NCBI GenBank assembly: GCA_913050325.1
Contig: CAJWZP010000001.1
Location: 65,611 to 129,610 of the forward strand
Length of the DNA: 64,000 nucleotides
Direction of reading: 5' to 3'
Origin: an uncultured bacterium
GTDB lineage: Bacteria; Desulfobacterota_D; UBA1144
Shown: positions 24,724 through 33,488 of the stretch, piece by piece
How the letters are laid out: every line of letters begins with the position of its first letter
Numbering within the stretch: position 1 is the stretch's first letter
Program-made: the position numbers and the translations under genes
Notes under the pieces: generated by a model
Database searches by the model: none
Told to the model about the DNA's origin: nothing
What the model saw: only the letters and a program-made list of their open reading frames with translations

Positions 24724-25686
24724 TTGATTTTGAGTTTTGCTAAAATAACTGGAACTGGTGTATTTATTCCTGAAAAGCGCCTAACAAACGAAGACCTCGA
24801 AAAATTAGTAGAGACTTCTGATGATTGGATTAAAGCTAGAACGGGAATATCTGAAAGAAGACTACTGGATGAAAAAAGAAATAATTCAGATATGTGTCTT
24901 CATGCTTGCCAAGAGGCACTTAAAAATTCTAATACATCTCCCGATGATATTGATGGAATAATTGTTGCAACAGTAACGCCTGATTATATTACGCCCTCCG
25001 TTGCATGCTTATTACAAGAAAAATTGAAAACTAGAAAAATTTTTGCATTTGATCTTTCAGCTGGGTGTTCCGGTTTTATCTATTGCTTAAGTGTTGCAAA
25101 AGCAATGATAGAAAATAATCAAGCAAAAAAGCTATTAGTTGTTGGATCTGAACATTTATCAAGCATAGTAGACTATAAAGATAGAGGAACTTGTATACTT
25201 TTTGGAGATGGTGCAGGAGCTGTTGTTATAGAGTCATCCAAAGAGCCAGGAATTTTATCAGTTTGCTTAGGCGCAAGTGGTAAAGAAGCAGAATTACTTT
25301 ACATCCCAGGTGGTGGTTCAAAGGATCCAACAGGATATAGATTTTTAAAAATGGAGGGTAAAGAGGTTTTTAAAGAAGCAGTAAAAGTTATTCAATCTAA
25401 TTCATTAGAAGCTATAAATGCCGCAAATATAAAAACTAATGAAATTGACCTTTTCATACCACATCAAGCTAACATGAGAATAATTGAAGCCGCAAGAGAG
25501 AGATTAGATTTACCACTTGAAAAATGTTTTGTGAATATCGATAAATATGGAAATACTTCCTCTGCATCAGTTCTTTTGGCATTACATGAGGCTGTTAAGG
25601 AATCAAAAATTAAAAAAGGTGACAATATTTTATTTTCAGTCTTTGGTGCAGGTTTTGCATGGGGATCCGCTGTAGTAAAATGGTAA
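24724..25686 (+). CDS. fabH: 3-oxoacyl-ACP synthase III (KAS III)
   Basis: Starts fatty-acid synthesis by condensing acetyl-CoA (or another acyl-CoA) with malonyl-ACP. The catalytic triad is visible: Cys in 'FDLSAGCSGFIYCLSVAKA', His in 'LFIPHQANMRIIEAARERL' and Asn in 'VNIDKYGNTSSASVLLAL'. The N-terminus 'AKITGTGVFIPEKRLTNEDL' is standard. Both possible starts are TTG (24724 or 24730); AGGA at 24716 gives 4 or 10 bases of spacing, so the start is uncertain by two codons. The product is about 318-320 aa. pgi begins inside the end of this gene. No other fab gene is nearby. Confidence 0.94.
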   Translation: MILSFAKITGTGVFIPEKRLTNEDLEKLVETSDDWIKARTGISERRLLDEKRNNSDMCLHACQEALKNSNTSPDDIDGIIVATVTPDYITPSVACLLQEKLKTRKIFAFDLSAGCSGFIYCLSVAKAMIENNQAKKLLVVGSEHLSSIVDYKDRGTCILFGDGAGAVVIESSKEPGILSVCLGASGKEAELLYIPGGGSKDPTGYRFLKMEGKEVFKEAVKVIQSNSLEAINAANIKTNEIDLFIPHQANMRIIEAARERLDLPLEKCFVNIDKYGNTSSASVLLALHEAVKESKIKKGDNILFSVFGAGFAWGSAVVKW

Positions 25687-26807
25687 ATTTTAAAAATCTT
25701 ACATTCAATATACCGTTAGAAACTTACCAAGCACTTAATGATGATGAAATTAATTTTTTAATAAATACAGAATTTATAAACGAGCTAAAGAAAAATTTTA
25801 AAGATATACAAACTATAATAGATGAAATTAAAGCAAACGAATACGAATCAATTGTTTTAATTGGTTTTGGTGGTTCAAGCCTAGGAACAAAAGCAATATA
25901 TGATGCCCTTCCCAAGAATAAAGATTATTTAAATATATATTTTATCGATGAATTAAATAATAAAATAAAAAATTTTATTAAAGAAAAATCTTTATATCTT
26001 TTTATTAGCAAATCTGGAAACACAAATGAAGTTTTAAGTATATTTAATTTTTTCTCAAAGACTTTAAAAGAAACAAAAAATTTTTTTTTCATAACACAAG
26101 AAAAAGATTCAATATTAAATCAAATATCAATAGAAAAAAATATTAGAGTATTTAATGTTAATGAAAATTTAGGAGGCAGATTTTCTGTAATAAGTCCTTC
26201 GACATTTTTACCCCTTGGCTTTGCAAACTATAATTGGAAAAAAATTCAAGATGGTGCAATTAATTTTTTAAGCTCGGAAGAGAATAATAACTTCAATATA
26301 ACATCCTCTTTATTAAATTTTTATCTAAATAATTATAGAAATGGAAGAAATATAACTTGTATTATGCCCTATCATTCAAATTTAAATTCACTTGCAGAAT
26401 GGATGATGCAACTAATTGGCGAGAGTACAGGTAAAAAAAATTTAGGTGGATATCCATTAGGAATAACACCAGTTAAATACTCTGGCCCTAAAGATGAACA
26501 CTCACAAATGCAACTTCTTTTAGATGGTCCTCCTGATAAAACACTATTATTTCTAATTAGCAGTGAAGATAAAAAAGATTTTTTTTCCGACTTAATATTA
26601 GAACATCAAAAAGCTACTGCAGGTGCTCTAAACGAAAGAAACGTTCCGAATATAGAGATAACAATCAATAATATAAATGAAGAATCTTTGGGTGCCCTTT
26701 TTCTTTTGTTTCAAATTTCAATATCTTTGCTAGGTCCAAAACTAAATATTAACCCATTTGATCAACCAGGTGTAGAGCTTATTAAAAAAAGACTAAAATC
26801 AATTTAA
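25680..26807 (+). CDS. pgi: Glucose-6-phosphate isomerase (short form)
   Basis: Interconverts glucose 6-phosphate and fructose 6-phosphate. The 375-aa protein is shorter than the E. coli enzyme (about 550). It keeps the SIS-fold sugar-phosphate sites: 'IGFGGSSLGTKAIYDAL', 'YLFISKSGNTNEVLSIF' and 'ENLGGRFSVISPSTFLPLG'. The catalytic region is 'GPKDEHSQMQLLLDGPP' and the end is 'NPFDQPGVELIK'. The ORF-track start at 25659 is inside fabH; ATG 25680 overlaps the fabH stop by 7 bases and fits better. Its 3' end overlaps doxX on the other strand by 9 bases. Confidence 0.9.
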   Translation: MVNFKNLTFNIPLETYQALNDDEINFLINTEFINELKKNFKDIQTIIDEIKANEYESIVLIGFGGSSLGTKAIYDALPKNKDYLNIYFIDELNNKIKNFIKEKSLYLFISKSGNTNEVLSIFNFFSKTLKETKNFFFITQEKDSILNQISIEKNIRVFNVNENLGGRFSVISPSTFLPLGFANYNWKKIQDGAINFLSSEENNNFNITSSLLNFYLNNYRNGRNITCIMPYHSNLNSLAEWMMQLIGESTGKKNLGGYPLGITPVKYSGPKDEHSQMQLLLDGPPDKTLLFLISSEDKKDFFSDLILEHQKATAGALNERNVPNIEITINNINEESLGALFLLFQISISLLGPKLNINPFDQPGVELIKKRLKSI

Positions 26808-27197
26808 AAATCTTTTATCAAGTGATAAATTTCCACCACCTGTAAAAATCAAGACATATGCTAGACCTATTAAACATAATTGATAACCATATGTATCATA
26901 TGTGGGATAGAAACCATTATCAAGATGAGCAACCCAGATACCAACAAACATTACGACAATAACGCCAAATGCTGAAAGTTTTGTTAATAATCCTAGTAAG
27001 AGCGCAATACCCCCAAAAAATTCAACAAAAACTGCTACACCGGTTTGCCAATATTCAAAACCGAAATTTAATTGCCAGGACAAAGCCTTAGATTGAAAAT
27101 CTGTTAATTTAGTCCAACCTGCGGGTATAAATGTAATAGCTAAAATTAATCTGGGTAGCAATGAAGCCCATGTAGAAGTTGTTTTAAAAATCCACAT
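26799..27197 (-). CDS. DoxX family membrane protein
   Basis: A 132-aa four-helix inner-membrane protein. Family blocks are 'LLPRLILAITFIPAGWTKLTDF', 'VAVFVEFFGGIALLLGLLTKL' and the C-terminal 'YVLIFTGGGNLSLDKRFLN'. DoxX-like proteins are linked to redox or thiosulfate metabolism in some organisms, but the function of most is unknown. TATAAT on the minus strand ends 6 bases before the ATG with a TTGATT 16 bases further up, a good leaderless promoter. It overlaps the pgi 3' end by 9 bases. Confidence 0.85.
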   Translation of the reverse strand: MWIFKTTSTWASLLPRLILAITFIPAGWTKLTDFQSKALSWQLNFGFEYWQTGVAVFVEFFGGIALLLGLLTKLSAFGVIVVMFVGIWVAHLDNGFYPTYDTYGYQLCLIGLAYVLIFTGGGNLSLDKRFLN

Positions 27198-27203
27198 GAA
27201 TTG

Positions 27204-27231
27204 ATTATAACAAAAGGTATTTCTTAATCAA
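27204..27231 (-). promoter_or_regulatory. Leaderless promoter of doxX
   Basis: Minus strand: TTGATT (27231-27226), 16-base spacer, TATAAT (27209-27204), then six bases to the ATG at 27197. Both hexamers fit sigma-70 well and there is no ribosome site. Confidence 0.65.
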
Positions 27232-27241
27232 TCTAATTTTG

Positions 27242-27247
27242 TTTAAT
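27242..27247 (+). promoter_or_regulatory. -10 hexamer TTTAAT of a predicted leaderless promoter for the AEC gene
   Basis: TTTAAT ends exactly 7 bases before ATG 27255, the same geometry as the TATAAT boxes at other gene starts here. It shares a 57-base intergenic region with the divergent doxX promoter. Confidence 0.5.
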
Positions 27248-27254
27248 ATATATC

Positions 27255-28136
27255 ATGGATTTATGGATTAAAGTATTTGAAGTAATATTTCCTGTTATAT
27301 TGGTGGTTGCTACAGGATTTATTTTCGGAAAGATTACTAATGTTAATTTAAAACCTGTAAATATTTTATTACTTTATATTTCTACTCCATGCTTAATTTT
27401 TACATCTCTTGTAGAAGATAAAGTAAAAATTAGCGAAATATTAGATATTGTTAGTATAGGAACCCTTATTGTTTTAATTGGTGTACCAATTGTCTATGGT
27501 TTTTTAAAAATTTTAAAAAAGGATTCAAAAGTTTTTTTAAATACAATAATTTTTCCAAATACTGCAAATTTGGGATTACCAATTGTATTATTTGCTTTTG
27601 GTGAGGTTGCATTTGATTATGCAATTTTATTTACTACAATAGTTTTCTTCCTTCATTGCTCAATAGGCATAGTTTTTATAAATGGATTTAAAAATGTTAA
27701 GGAAGTATTTAAGATACCATTAATATATACAGTCCTTTTAGCATTGTTATTAAATAGATATGATATTGAAGTATACAAACCAATCAATCAATCTCTAGAA
27801 TTAATAGGAACAACCTGCATTCCACTCATGATGTTTAGCTTAGGCCATAAATTATCAGAAACTCGTATTCTAAATATAAAAGGAGATATAATAATAAGCT
27901 CAATTAGATTAATTTATGGTTTTTTAATTAGTATTATTATTTGTAATTTATTTAATATCGATAGTTTGCTTATTAAAGTTTTTATAATTCAATATTCGAT
28001 GCCATCTGCTGTATTTAATTTTATACTTGCAGATAAATATGATATGAATCCAGAAAGAGTTGCCTCTATAGTATTTGTATCGACTGTTATGTCGCTTTTT
28101 ACAATTCCATTTATTTTATATTATTTACTTCTTTAA
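27255..28136 (+). CDS. AEC (auxin efflux carrier) family transporter
   Basis: A 293-aa integral membrane protein with about ten helices in two repeats. Family features are 'FEVIFPVILVVATGFIFGK' at the start, 'FPNTANLGLPIVLFAFGE' at the end of repeat 1 and 'QYSMPSAVFNFILADKYD' in repeat 2. Bacterial AEC members export or import small carboxylates such as malate or malonate; the substrate here is unknown. It is divergent from doxX and overlaps the opposing DUF1152 gene by 26 bases, the longest convergent overlap in the window. Confidence 0.85.
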   Translation: MDLWIKVFEVIFPVILVVATGFIFGKITNVNLKPVNILLLYISTPCLIFTSLVEDKVKISEILDIVSIGTLIVLIGVPIVYGFLKILKKDSKVFLNTIIFPNTANLGLPIVLFAFGEVAFDYAILFTTIVFFLHCSIGIVFINGFKNVKEVFKIPLIYTVLLALLLNRYDIEVYKPINQSLELIGTTCIPLMMFSLGHKLSETRILNIKGDIIISSIRLIYGFLISIIICNLFNIDSLLIKVFIIQYSMPSAVFNFILADKYDMNPERVASIVFVSTVMSLFTIPFILYYLLL

Positions 28137-29052
28137 TTTTTATATGTTTATTTATTTCATAATTCAATTCTGAAGGATAACCATTCGATATTAATAGGTT
28201 ACTTGAATCCAAAAGTCCTTCAGAATTATATATTAACTTTGATGTCTTAGATATATTTTTTAATATTACAAAGGGGTTTAACATAAAAGTTATTTGAGAC
28301 ATAGGATGAACACCGACCTCTAATCTACCCCTTCTAATTTTAGTTGGTCCAAACTTACCTTCGTATGCCATAATTGGAAGCCTACTTGCATCAGTCTCGA
28401 TATTATTAATTAGTTTCTTCATTATTTTATGAGAAATTCTATTAATACCAATAGTAGAAAATAATCCTTTTTTACTTAAAATTATTGATAAACTTTTATT
28501 AATTTCATCTTGTGTTAACTCTCCATCGCTACCATATCCTAAAACACCAATTTTAGTGACTATAGTTTTAGATAACTTACACAATACGTTTAACATAATT
28601 GAATCTGCTAAAGGGCTTGCCAATTTACTTTCACTACCATTTGCAAGAATATCACCGCCAACATCAATACCTATAACCATATCAATTTTTTTTGAATTAC
28701 AAAAAGAATTTATATCATCTGCTATTTTATCTGAGGAATTAAAAATATTAACCAATAATATTTTGTTTTTGACATATTTTAATGTTTTAACTTCACTAAA
28801 TATTAGATTATCAAAAGTTCGTGTTTTTTTTGAAGTCCAACATAGACTATCATTAATTATTTTTTTATTTATTATTTGTTCGAATGGTCTTGGGCCTGGA
28901 TAAGGATCAATTGAATATCTTTCCCAAGGCAAGCCCCCAAGGATGCATTCAATACCAAGATTTTCAAAATATATTTTTGATGGAATAGTTCCAATAATAT
29001 CGGCTCCCCCACCAATACCAATAATAAGAGCTTTTTTTATTATTTTACTCAT
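28111..29052 (-). CDS. DUF1152 family protein
   Basis: A 313-aa protein matching the DUF1152 pattern known mainly from archaea and actinobacteria. It starts with a glycine-rich nucleotide-binding-like segment 'ALIIGIGGGADIIGTIPSK'. 'GGLPWERYSIDPYPGPRP' and 'VIGIDVGGDILANGSES' follow, and 'IGVLGYGSDGELT' comes next. The function is not known; the glycine motifs suggest a nucleotide or sugar-phosphate ligand. It is divergent from aroA, and its 3' end runs 26 bases into the AEC gene. The narrow phylogenetic range I remember for this family makes it notable here. Confidence 0.7.
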   Translation of the reverse strand: MSKIIKKALIIGIGGGADIIGTIPSKIYFENLGIECILGGLPWERYSIDPYPGPRPFEQIINKKIINDSLCWTSKKTRTFDNLIFSEVKTLKYVKNKILLVNIFNSSDKIADDINSFCNSKKIDMVIGIDVGGDILANGSESKLASPLADSIMLNVLCKLSKTIVTKIGVLGYGSDGELTQDEINKSLSIILSKKGLFSTIGINRISHKIMKKLINNIETDASRLPIMAYEGKFGPTKIRRGRLEVGVHPMSQITFMLNPFVILKNISKTSKLIYNSEGLLDSSNLLISNGYPSELNYEINKHIKIKEVNNIK

Positions 29053-29092
29053 AGCTGATTATGTGGTTATTATATCTAATTGAGGTTGTAAT

Positions 29093-30379
29093 ATGTCGGA
29101 ATATTTAATAGAAAAATCCAAATATATTTTTTCTGGTGAATTAAAAGTGCCTGGAGATAAGTCGATTTCACATAGAGCTGTAATTTTATCAACATTTAAT
29201 AAAGACATGACTAAAATAACCAACCTGCTATTATCAGATGATGTTAAAAGCACTATGTATGCTGTTGGATCTATAGGTGTTATGTTTGCAGAAAATAACG
29301 GTAAAATTTTTACCAGAGGGACAGGAATTAGAGAATATTTAGAATCACCTGAAACTATCGATTGTGGAAATTCGGGGACAACTGCAAGGCTTTTAACCGG
29401 ACTATTATCAGGACAAAATTTTAAATCGGTTTTAGATGGTGATAAATCATTAAGATTGAGACCTATGGATAGAGTCAAAGAACCTCTTGAAAAAATTGGT
29501 GCAAATATTTCTACTAATAATGGAAATATGCCTATTACAATAAATCCCTCAAAAATTAATGGTGGAAATATTAAAATCACTAGTCCCTCCGCTCAAGTCA
29601 AATCGGCTGTTATTTTAGCTGGTCTTACAGGGGATTCTGAACTTAACATAGAACTTGAAATTGAAACAAGAAATCATACTGAAATCATGTTGAATAATTT
29701 CACTGAAAATATAAAGATAAATGGTAATAAAGTTTTAATCACTCCTGACCCTAAAATAATAAACGATACAATTGACGTCCCAAATGATCCATCAAGTGCT
29801 GCATTTTTTATTATTGGAGCATTGCTAAATGTAAATTCACATTTAATTCTTAGCCAAGTTTGCATTAATCCTTCAAGGGTTAAATTTATTGATATTTTAA
29901 AAGAAATGGGTGGCGATATCTCTTTTGAAAATAAAGGAATACTTTCAGGAGAACCTGTTGCAGATATTATTGTCAAAAGTAGTTCCTTAAAGGGAATTAA
30001 CATTAATAAAAATGATATACCCAAATTAATAGATGAAATTCCTGTTATTGCTCTTGCTATGTCACTTGCCCAAGGCGGCTCTAAAATAGAAGGATTAAAC
30101 GAATTAAGGTTTAAAGAATCTGACAGAATAACTTCAATAGTAAGTCAATTAAGTATTTTAGGCGCTAATATTAAAAATATTGGTGATGATATTGAAATAT
30201 CAGGTGTAGAAGAGTTTAAAGGTGGGCTTTGTGATAGTTTTAATGATCACAGGATTGCAATGATGATTGCTATAGCTTCTACAAGATGTAAAAATGATGT
30301 TAAAATTTCAAATTATAATTGTGTAGATATTTCATATCCTAACTTTTTTGAAAGTTTTACAAAATTTAAAAAGGATTAA
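29093..30379 (+). CDS. aroA: 3-phosphoshikimate 1-carboxyvinyltransferase (EPSP synthase)
   Basis: Joins PEP and shikimate 3-phosphate in the aromatic amino-acid pathway. The 428-aa protein has 'VPGDKSISHRAVILSTF' for PEP/S3P binding and 'DCGNSGTTARLLTGLLSG' at the active site. 'LRPMDRVKEPLEKIGA' and 'FKESDRITSIVSQLSILG' also fit, and the end includes 'DHRIAMMIAIAS'. GAGG lies 8 bases before the ATG. It opens the cluster aroA-cmk-ispH-S1-sppA-lapA-lipA-apgM, whose first genes are ordered as I remember from Geobacter-type bacteria. aroE lies separately at 58 kb. Confidence 0.96.
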   Translation: MSEYLIEKSKYIFSGELKVPGDKSISHRAVILSTFNKDMTKITNLLLSDDVKSTMYAVGSIGVMFAENNGKIFTRGTGIREYLESPETIDCGNSGTTARLLTGLLSGQNFKSVLDGDKSLRLRPMDRVKEPLEKIGANISTNNGNMPITINPSKINGGNIKITSPSAQVKSAVILAGLTGDSELNIELEIETRNHTEIMLNNFTENIKINGNKVLITPDPKIINDTIDVPNDPSSAAFFIIGALLNVNSHLILSQVCINPSRVKFIDILKEMGGDISFENKGILSGEPVADIIVKSSSLKGININKNDIPKLIDEIPVIALAMSLAQGGSKIEGLNELRFKESDRITSIVSQLSILGANIKNIGDDIEISGVEEFKGGLCDSFNDHRIAMMIAIASTRCKNDVKISNYNCVDISYPNFFESFTKFKKD

Positions 30380-30384
30380 TTAGC

Positions 30385-31041
30385 ATGTTAATTACGATTG
30401 ATGGCCCATCAGGTGTGGGTAAAGGAACAGTGGCAAGAATCATTGCAGAAAAATTAAATATTAAATACTTAGATTCTGGTGCGATGTATAGGGCATTAGC
30501 TCTTTATGCAGATTTAAACAATATCAAAGAAGATGATACTGAAAAATTAAAGAAATTATTAATAGATATACATATTCAATTTATTAAAAACGAAGATGGA
30601 GAAGATAAAGTTTTATTAAATACCGATGATGTAACAGATGAAATTAGAACTAACGAAATTTCAAAATTAGCATCAAAATATGCATCAATTGAAATTGTTA
30701 GGGGAATACTTAGAGAAATGCAAAAAAGAATGATTAGAAATAAAGATTATGTGGCGGAAGGCAGGGACATGGGTACATATGTATTTCCGGAGGCAAATTT
30801 TAAGTTTTATTTAGATGCTGATCCTTATATTAGAGCTGAAAGAAGAGCTCTTCAACTTAAAGAAATGTTAGGAATTAAATTTAATATAGAAAAAATCTTA
30901 AATGAAATTAACGAAAGGGATAATTTAGATAAAACCAGAGAACTTTGCCCTCTTCATCCTGCTGAAGATGCTATAATAATTGATACAAGCAACCTAAATG
31001 TTAATGAGGTTGTTGATGAAATTTATAAGAAGGTTAAATAA
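30385..31041 (+). CDS. cmk: Cytidylate kinase
   Basis: Phosphorylates CMP/dCMP with ATP. At 218 aa it shows the P-loop in 'ITIDGPSGVGKGTVARIIA' and the CMP site 'YLDSGAMYRALALYA'. 'VAEGRDMGTYVFPEANFKFYL' and 'RDNLDKTRELCPL' complete the pattern. It starts 5 bases after aroA. The stop is followed at once by the TTG start of ispH. The cmk-S1 linkage is widely conserved; the insertion of ispH between them is also seen in deltaproteobacteria and clostridia. Confidence 0.95.
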   Translation: MLITIDGPSGVGKGTVARIIAEKLNIKYLDSGAMYRALALYADLNNIKEDDTEKLKKLLIDIHIQFIKNEDGEDKVLLNTDDVTDEIRTNEISKLASKYASIEIVRGILREMQKRMIRNKDYVAEGRDMGTYVFPEANFKFYLDADPYIRAERRALQLKEMLGIKFNIEKILNEINERDNLDKTRELCPLHPAEDAIIIDTSNLNVNEVVDEIYKKVK

Positions 31042-31887
31042 TTGGCTATAAAAATCATACTTGCTGATAGTGCTGGTGTTTGTTTTGGAGTTGAAAAAGC
31101 GGTTTCCTCTGCGGAATCAGAATTAAAATCGAGCAAGCGTGTTTCATCTTATGGGCCACTTATCCATAATCCTCAGAGTATTGAAAAATTAGAGAAACAG
31201 GGTTTGAATGTTATTAATGAAATTAACAATCAAAAAGGAACAATAATTATCAGAGCTCACGGAATAACAATTGATGAAGAATCTAAATTAAATTCTAATG
31301 AGTCAAAAGTAGTTGATATGACATGTCCAATTGTAAAAAGATTACAATTTGCGGTTAAGGCACTGACTGAAGAAAGCTATCATGTCATTATAGTTGGTGA
31401 TTATAATCATCCAGAAATAATAGGAGCTAAAAGCTATGGGAACAATAATGTCTCGGTTATCCAATCTATTGAAGATATTAAGAAGTTAAGAATTACAACC
31501 AAAAAAATAGGAATAGTTGCTCAAACCACAATACCTGTTGAGAACTTTTGGGAAGTTGTTAATGAATTTAAAAAAAATAAAGAATTAGATATAAAAGTTA
31601 TAGATACTCTATGTGATGATATTCATAATAAACAATTAGAGGCTAAAGAAATAGCAAAAGATGTTGATATAATGCTCGTAATCGGAGGAAGAAACAGCTC
31701 GAATACAAAAGAAATCGCAAAACTGTGTAAAGAGATAAATAATTCAACATATCAAATTGAAACTTTTAAACAACTTAAAGAATTAAATTTAAACCTTAAG
31801 AATAAAACTGTAGGTATTAGTGCTGGTGCGTCAACACCTCCGTGGATAATTAAAGAGACTATTGATAAATTAATGATGGCAAAATAA
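31042..31887 (+). CDS. ispH: 4-hydroxy-3-methylbut-2-enyl diphosphate reductase IspH
   Basis: Last step of the MEP isoprenoid pathway, yielding IPP and DMAPP through a [4Fe-4S] cluster. The 281-aa protein keeps the three cluster cysteines: 'SAGVCFGVEKAV', 'VVDMTCPIVKRL' and 'DTLCDDIHNKQ'. It also has 'GPLIHNPQSIEKLEKQG' and 'IRAHGI'. The start codon is TTG, directly after the cmk stop, with AAGG about 10 bases upstream. It overlaps the next ATG by one base (TAATG). In some clostridia IspH is fused to S1 domains; here they are adjacent, separate genes. Confidence 0.96.
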   Translation: MAIKIILADSAGVCFGVEKAVSSAESELKSSKRVSSYGPLIHNPQSIEKLEKQGLNVINEINNQKGTIIIRAHGITIDEESKLNSNESKVVDMTCPIVKRLQFAVKALTEESYHVIIVGDYNHPEIIGAKSYGNNNVSVIQSIEDIKKLRITTKKIGIVAQTTIPVENFWEVVNEFKKNKELDIKVIDTLCDDIHNKQLEAKEIAKDVDIMLVIGGRNSSNTKEIAKLCKEINNSTYQIETFKQLKELNLNLKNKTVGISAGASTPPWIIKETIDKLMMAK

Positions 31888-33488
31888 TGATTCAACCAAA
31901 ATTAAAAGATATAAATATAAATATTCCTGAGATAGGTAAAAAAATTCTATGTAAGTATTCTAGAAAAGATTCCGATTTTATTTACATTGAATTTGGATTT
32001 AAATCAGAAGGAAGAATAAAAATTAGTGAATTCTCAGCAGAAGATATAAAAAACATTAAAGATAGTAATTTTGAAGCAGAATTCATTGATGATTCTTTTT
32101 CGTTCCCAATCTTATCAATAAAAAGAATTAAATTAATAAATGAGAAAGAATCTTTAATAAAAAAAATTAAAAATAAAGAAAAATTAAAAGTTAAGTTTAC
32201 CGCTAAGAAAAAAGATCACTTAATAGTTAACGTTGGTGAATACTTTAAAATTAGTGGAAAAATTTATATGTCAGAAATTCCTCAATATCTATGGGATAAA
32301 TTTTATGAAACAAACGAAGAAATAATATGTATAGCAATAAATGACGATTTGAAAAATTGTTTATTTTCAATAAGTGAAGCTCATTGTATGGATGAAAAAC
32401 TCTTTTTCGAAAAAACAGATTATAAAATAAATGAAGATATTGAAGGAGAAGTTCTAAATATTAGTGATGATAGTGTCTTATTTATTTTTGATGGTTTAAT
32501 TAAATCAATAAACAATAAATACTTAACTTGGAATATTGATAAAAATATAAAAAAAATATTTAAAAAACATTACTACTACAAATTTAAAATAATAAAAATC
32601 AGTAAAGAAAAAAACATTATAGAGCTAGAGTATATTCAAAAATCAAATACTAATTGGGATAGCATTATAAAATTGCAAAAAAACAATGAAATATTGACTG
32701 GGCAAATAATAAATATTAAAGATTTTGGAATTTTTATAGGATATGAAAACGTTTTTAATATTTTTATATCTTCAAATGAATGTTCATGGAATAAATATAA
32801 AAAAAATGAATTTATAATAAACAAAAAAATAAATTTTAAAATATTAGAAGTAGACATTAAAAATAAGAATATAAAAGGTTCAATCAAGAGATGTGAGCCT
32901 AGTCCTGAAGAAATTTTTTATTTAAATAAATCTGAAAAAATAGTTGAAGTATCATTTACAAAAGAATTAGAAAAGCTTTTTTTGGGTAAAACTGTTGATG
33001 GTTTGAATTGTATAATGTTTAAAAATGATATTTCATGGAACCCAGAGAAATGTACTATAGATATGGATAAAAACATTAGATGTAAAATAAATGGACTATC
33101 TAAAAGAAAAGATTCTTTAAGTGTTGGAGTTAAACAACTCAATGAAAATCCTTGGATTAAATTTAAAGAAAAATATAAAATAAAAAATATAATGCAAGAT
33201 AATAAAATAATAGAGATAAATAAGGATGAAATAATCATAGATATTGAAGAAAATAATAAAGCAATTTTTCCATTGAAACTTGTTAGTGAGAGCTCTCTTG
33301 TTAGAGCTAGGGAAGAAGGGCTAATTTCAGGAATAGTAAATAAAATAAATGAAAAAAATAATAGAATTATATTAAACAATTTAGATTATGAAAGAGTAAA
33401 TAGTGATAATGAAATTAAATTATTTAAACAAAAACAAGGAGATTATGAAACTAAATTAGGTGATTTAATCAAAATAGAATTAAAATGA
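31887..33488 (+). CDS. rpsA: Highly divergent ribosomal protein S1-like protein (about six S1 domains)
   Basis: A 533-aa protein in the position expected for ribosomal protein S1. It can be read as about six tandem S1/OB domains of roughly 70-85 residues, but only pieces are recognisable. 'GQIINIKDFGIFIGYENVFNIFI' parts and 'ISSNECSWNKYKKNEF' mark domain four, and 'SLSVGVKQLNENPWIKFK' ends domain five. Most domains have lost the conserved Gly/Phe RNA-binding surface and are very Lys/Ile/Asn-rich. S1 helps initiate translation on structured or SD-containing mRNA. The extreme drift may relate to the many leaderless starts in this window. Start and end overlap ispH and sppA by 1 and 4 bases. Confidence 0.75.
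   Translation: MIQPKLKDININIPEIGKKILCKYSRKDSDFIYIEFGFKSEGRIKISEFSAEDIKNIKDSNFEAEFIDDSFSFPILSIKRIKLINEKESLIKKIKNKEKLKVKFTAKKKDHLIVNVGEYFKISGKIYMSEIPQYLWDKFYETNEEIICIAINDDLKNCLFSISEAHCMDEKLFFEKTDYKINEDIEGEVLNISDDSVLFIFDGLIKSINNKYLTWNIDKNIKKIFKKHYYYKFKIIKISKEKNIIELEYIQKSNTNWDSIIKLQKNNEILTGQIINIKDFGIFIGYENVFNIFISSNECSWNKYKKNEFIINKKINFKILEVDIKNKNIKGSIKRCEPSPEEIFYLNKSEKIVEVSFTKELEKLFLGKTVDGLNCIMFKNDISWNPEKCTIDMDKNIRCKINGLSKRKDSLSVGVKQLNENPWIKFKEKYKIKNIMQDNKIIEINKDEIIIDIEENNKAIFPLKLVSESSLVRAREEGLISGIVNKINEKNNRIILNNLDYERVNSDNEIKLFKQKQGDYETKLGDLIKIELK

Noticed and set aside
29059-29580. 173-aa minus-strand ORF opposite the 5' half of aroA
   Set aside because: It lies entirely within the clear aroA coding region in another frame, has no motif and no ribosome site; a shadow ORF of AT-rich coding DNA.
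32918-33379. 153-aa minus-strand ORF inside the S1-like gene
   Set aside because: Hydrophobic-looking because it is the reverse of Lys/Asn/Ile-rich coding sequence; no motif, no promoter, fully inside a co-directional operon gene.
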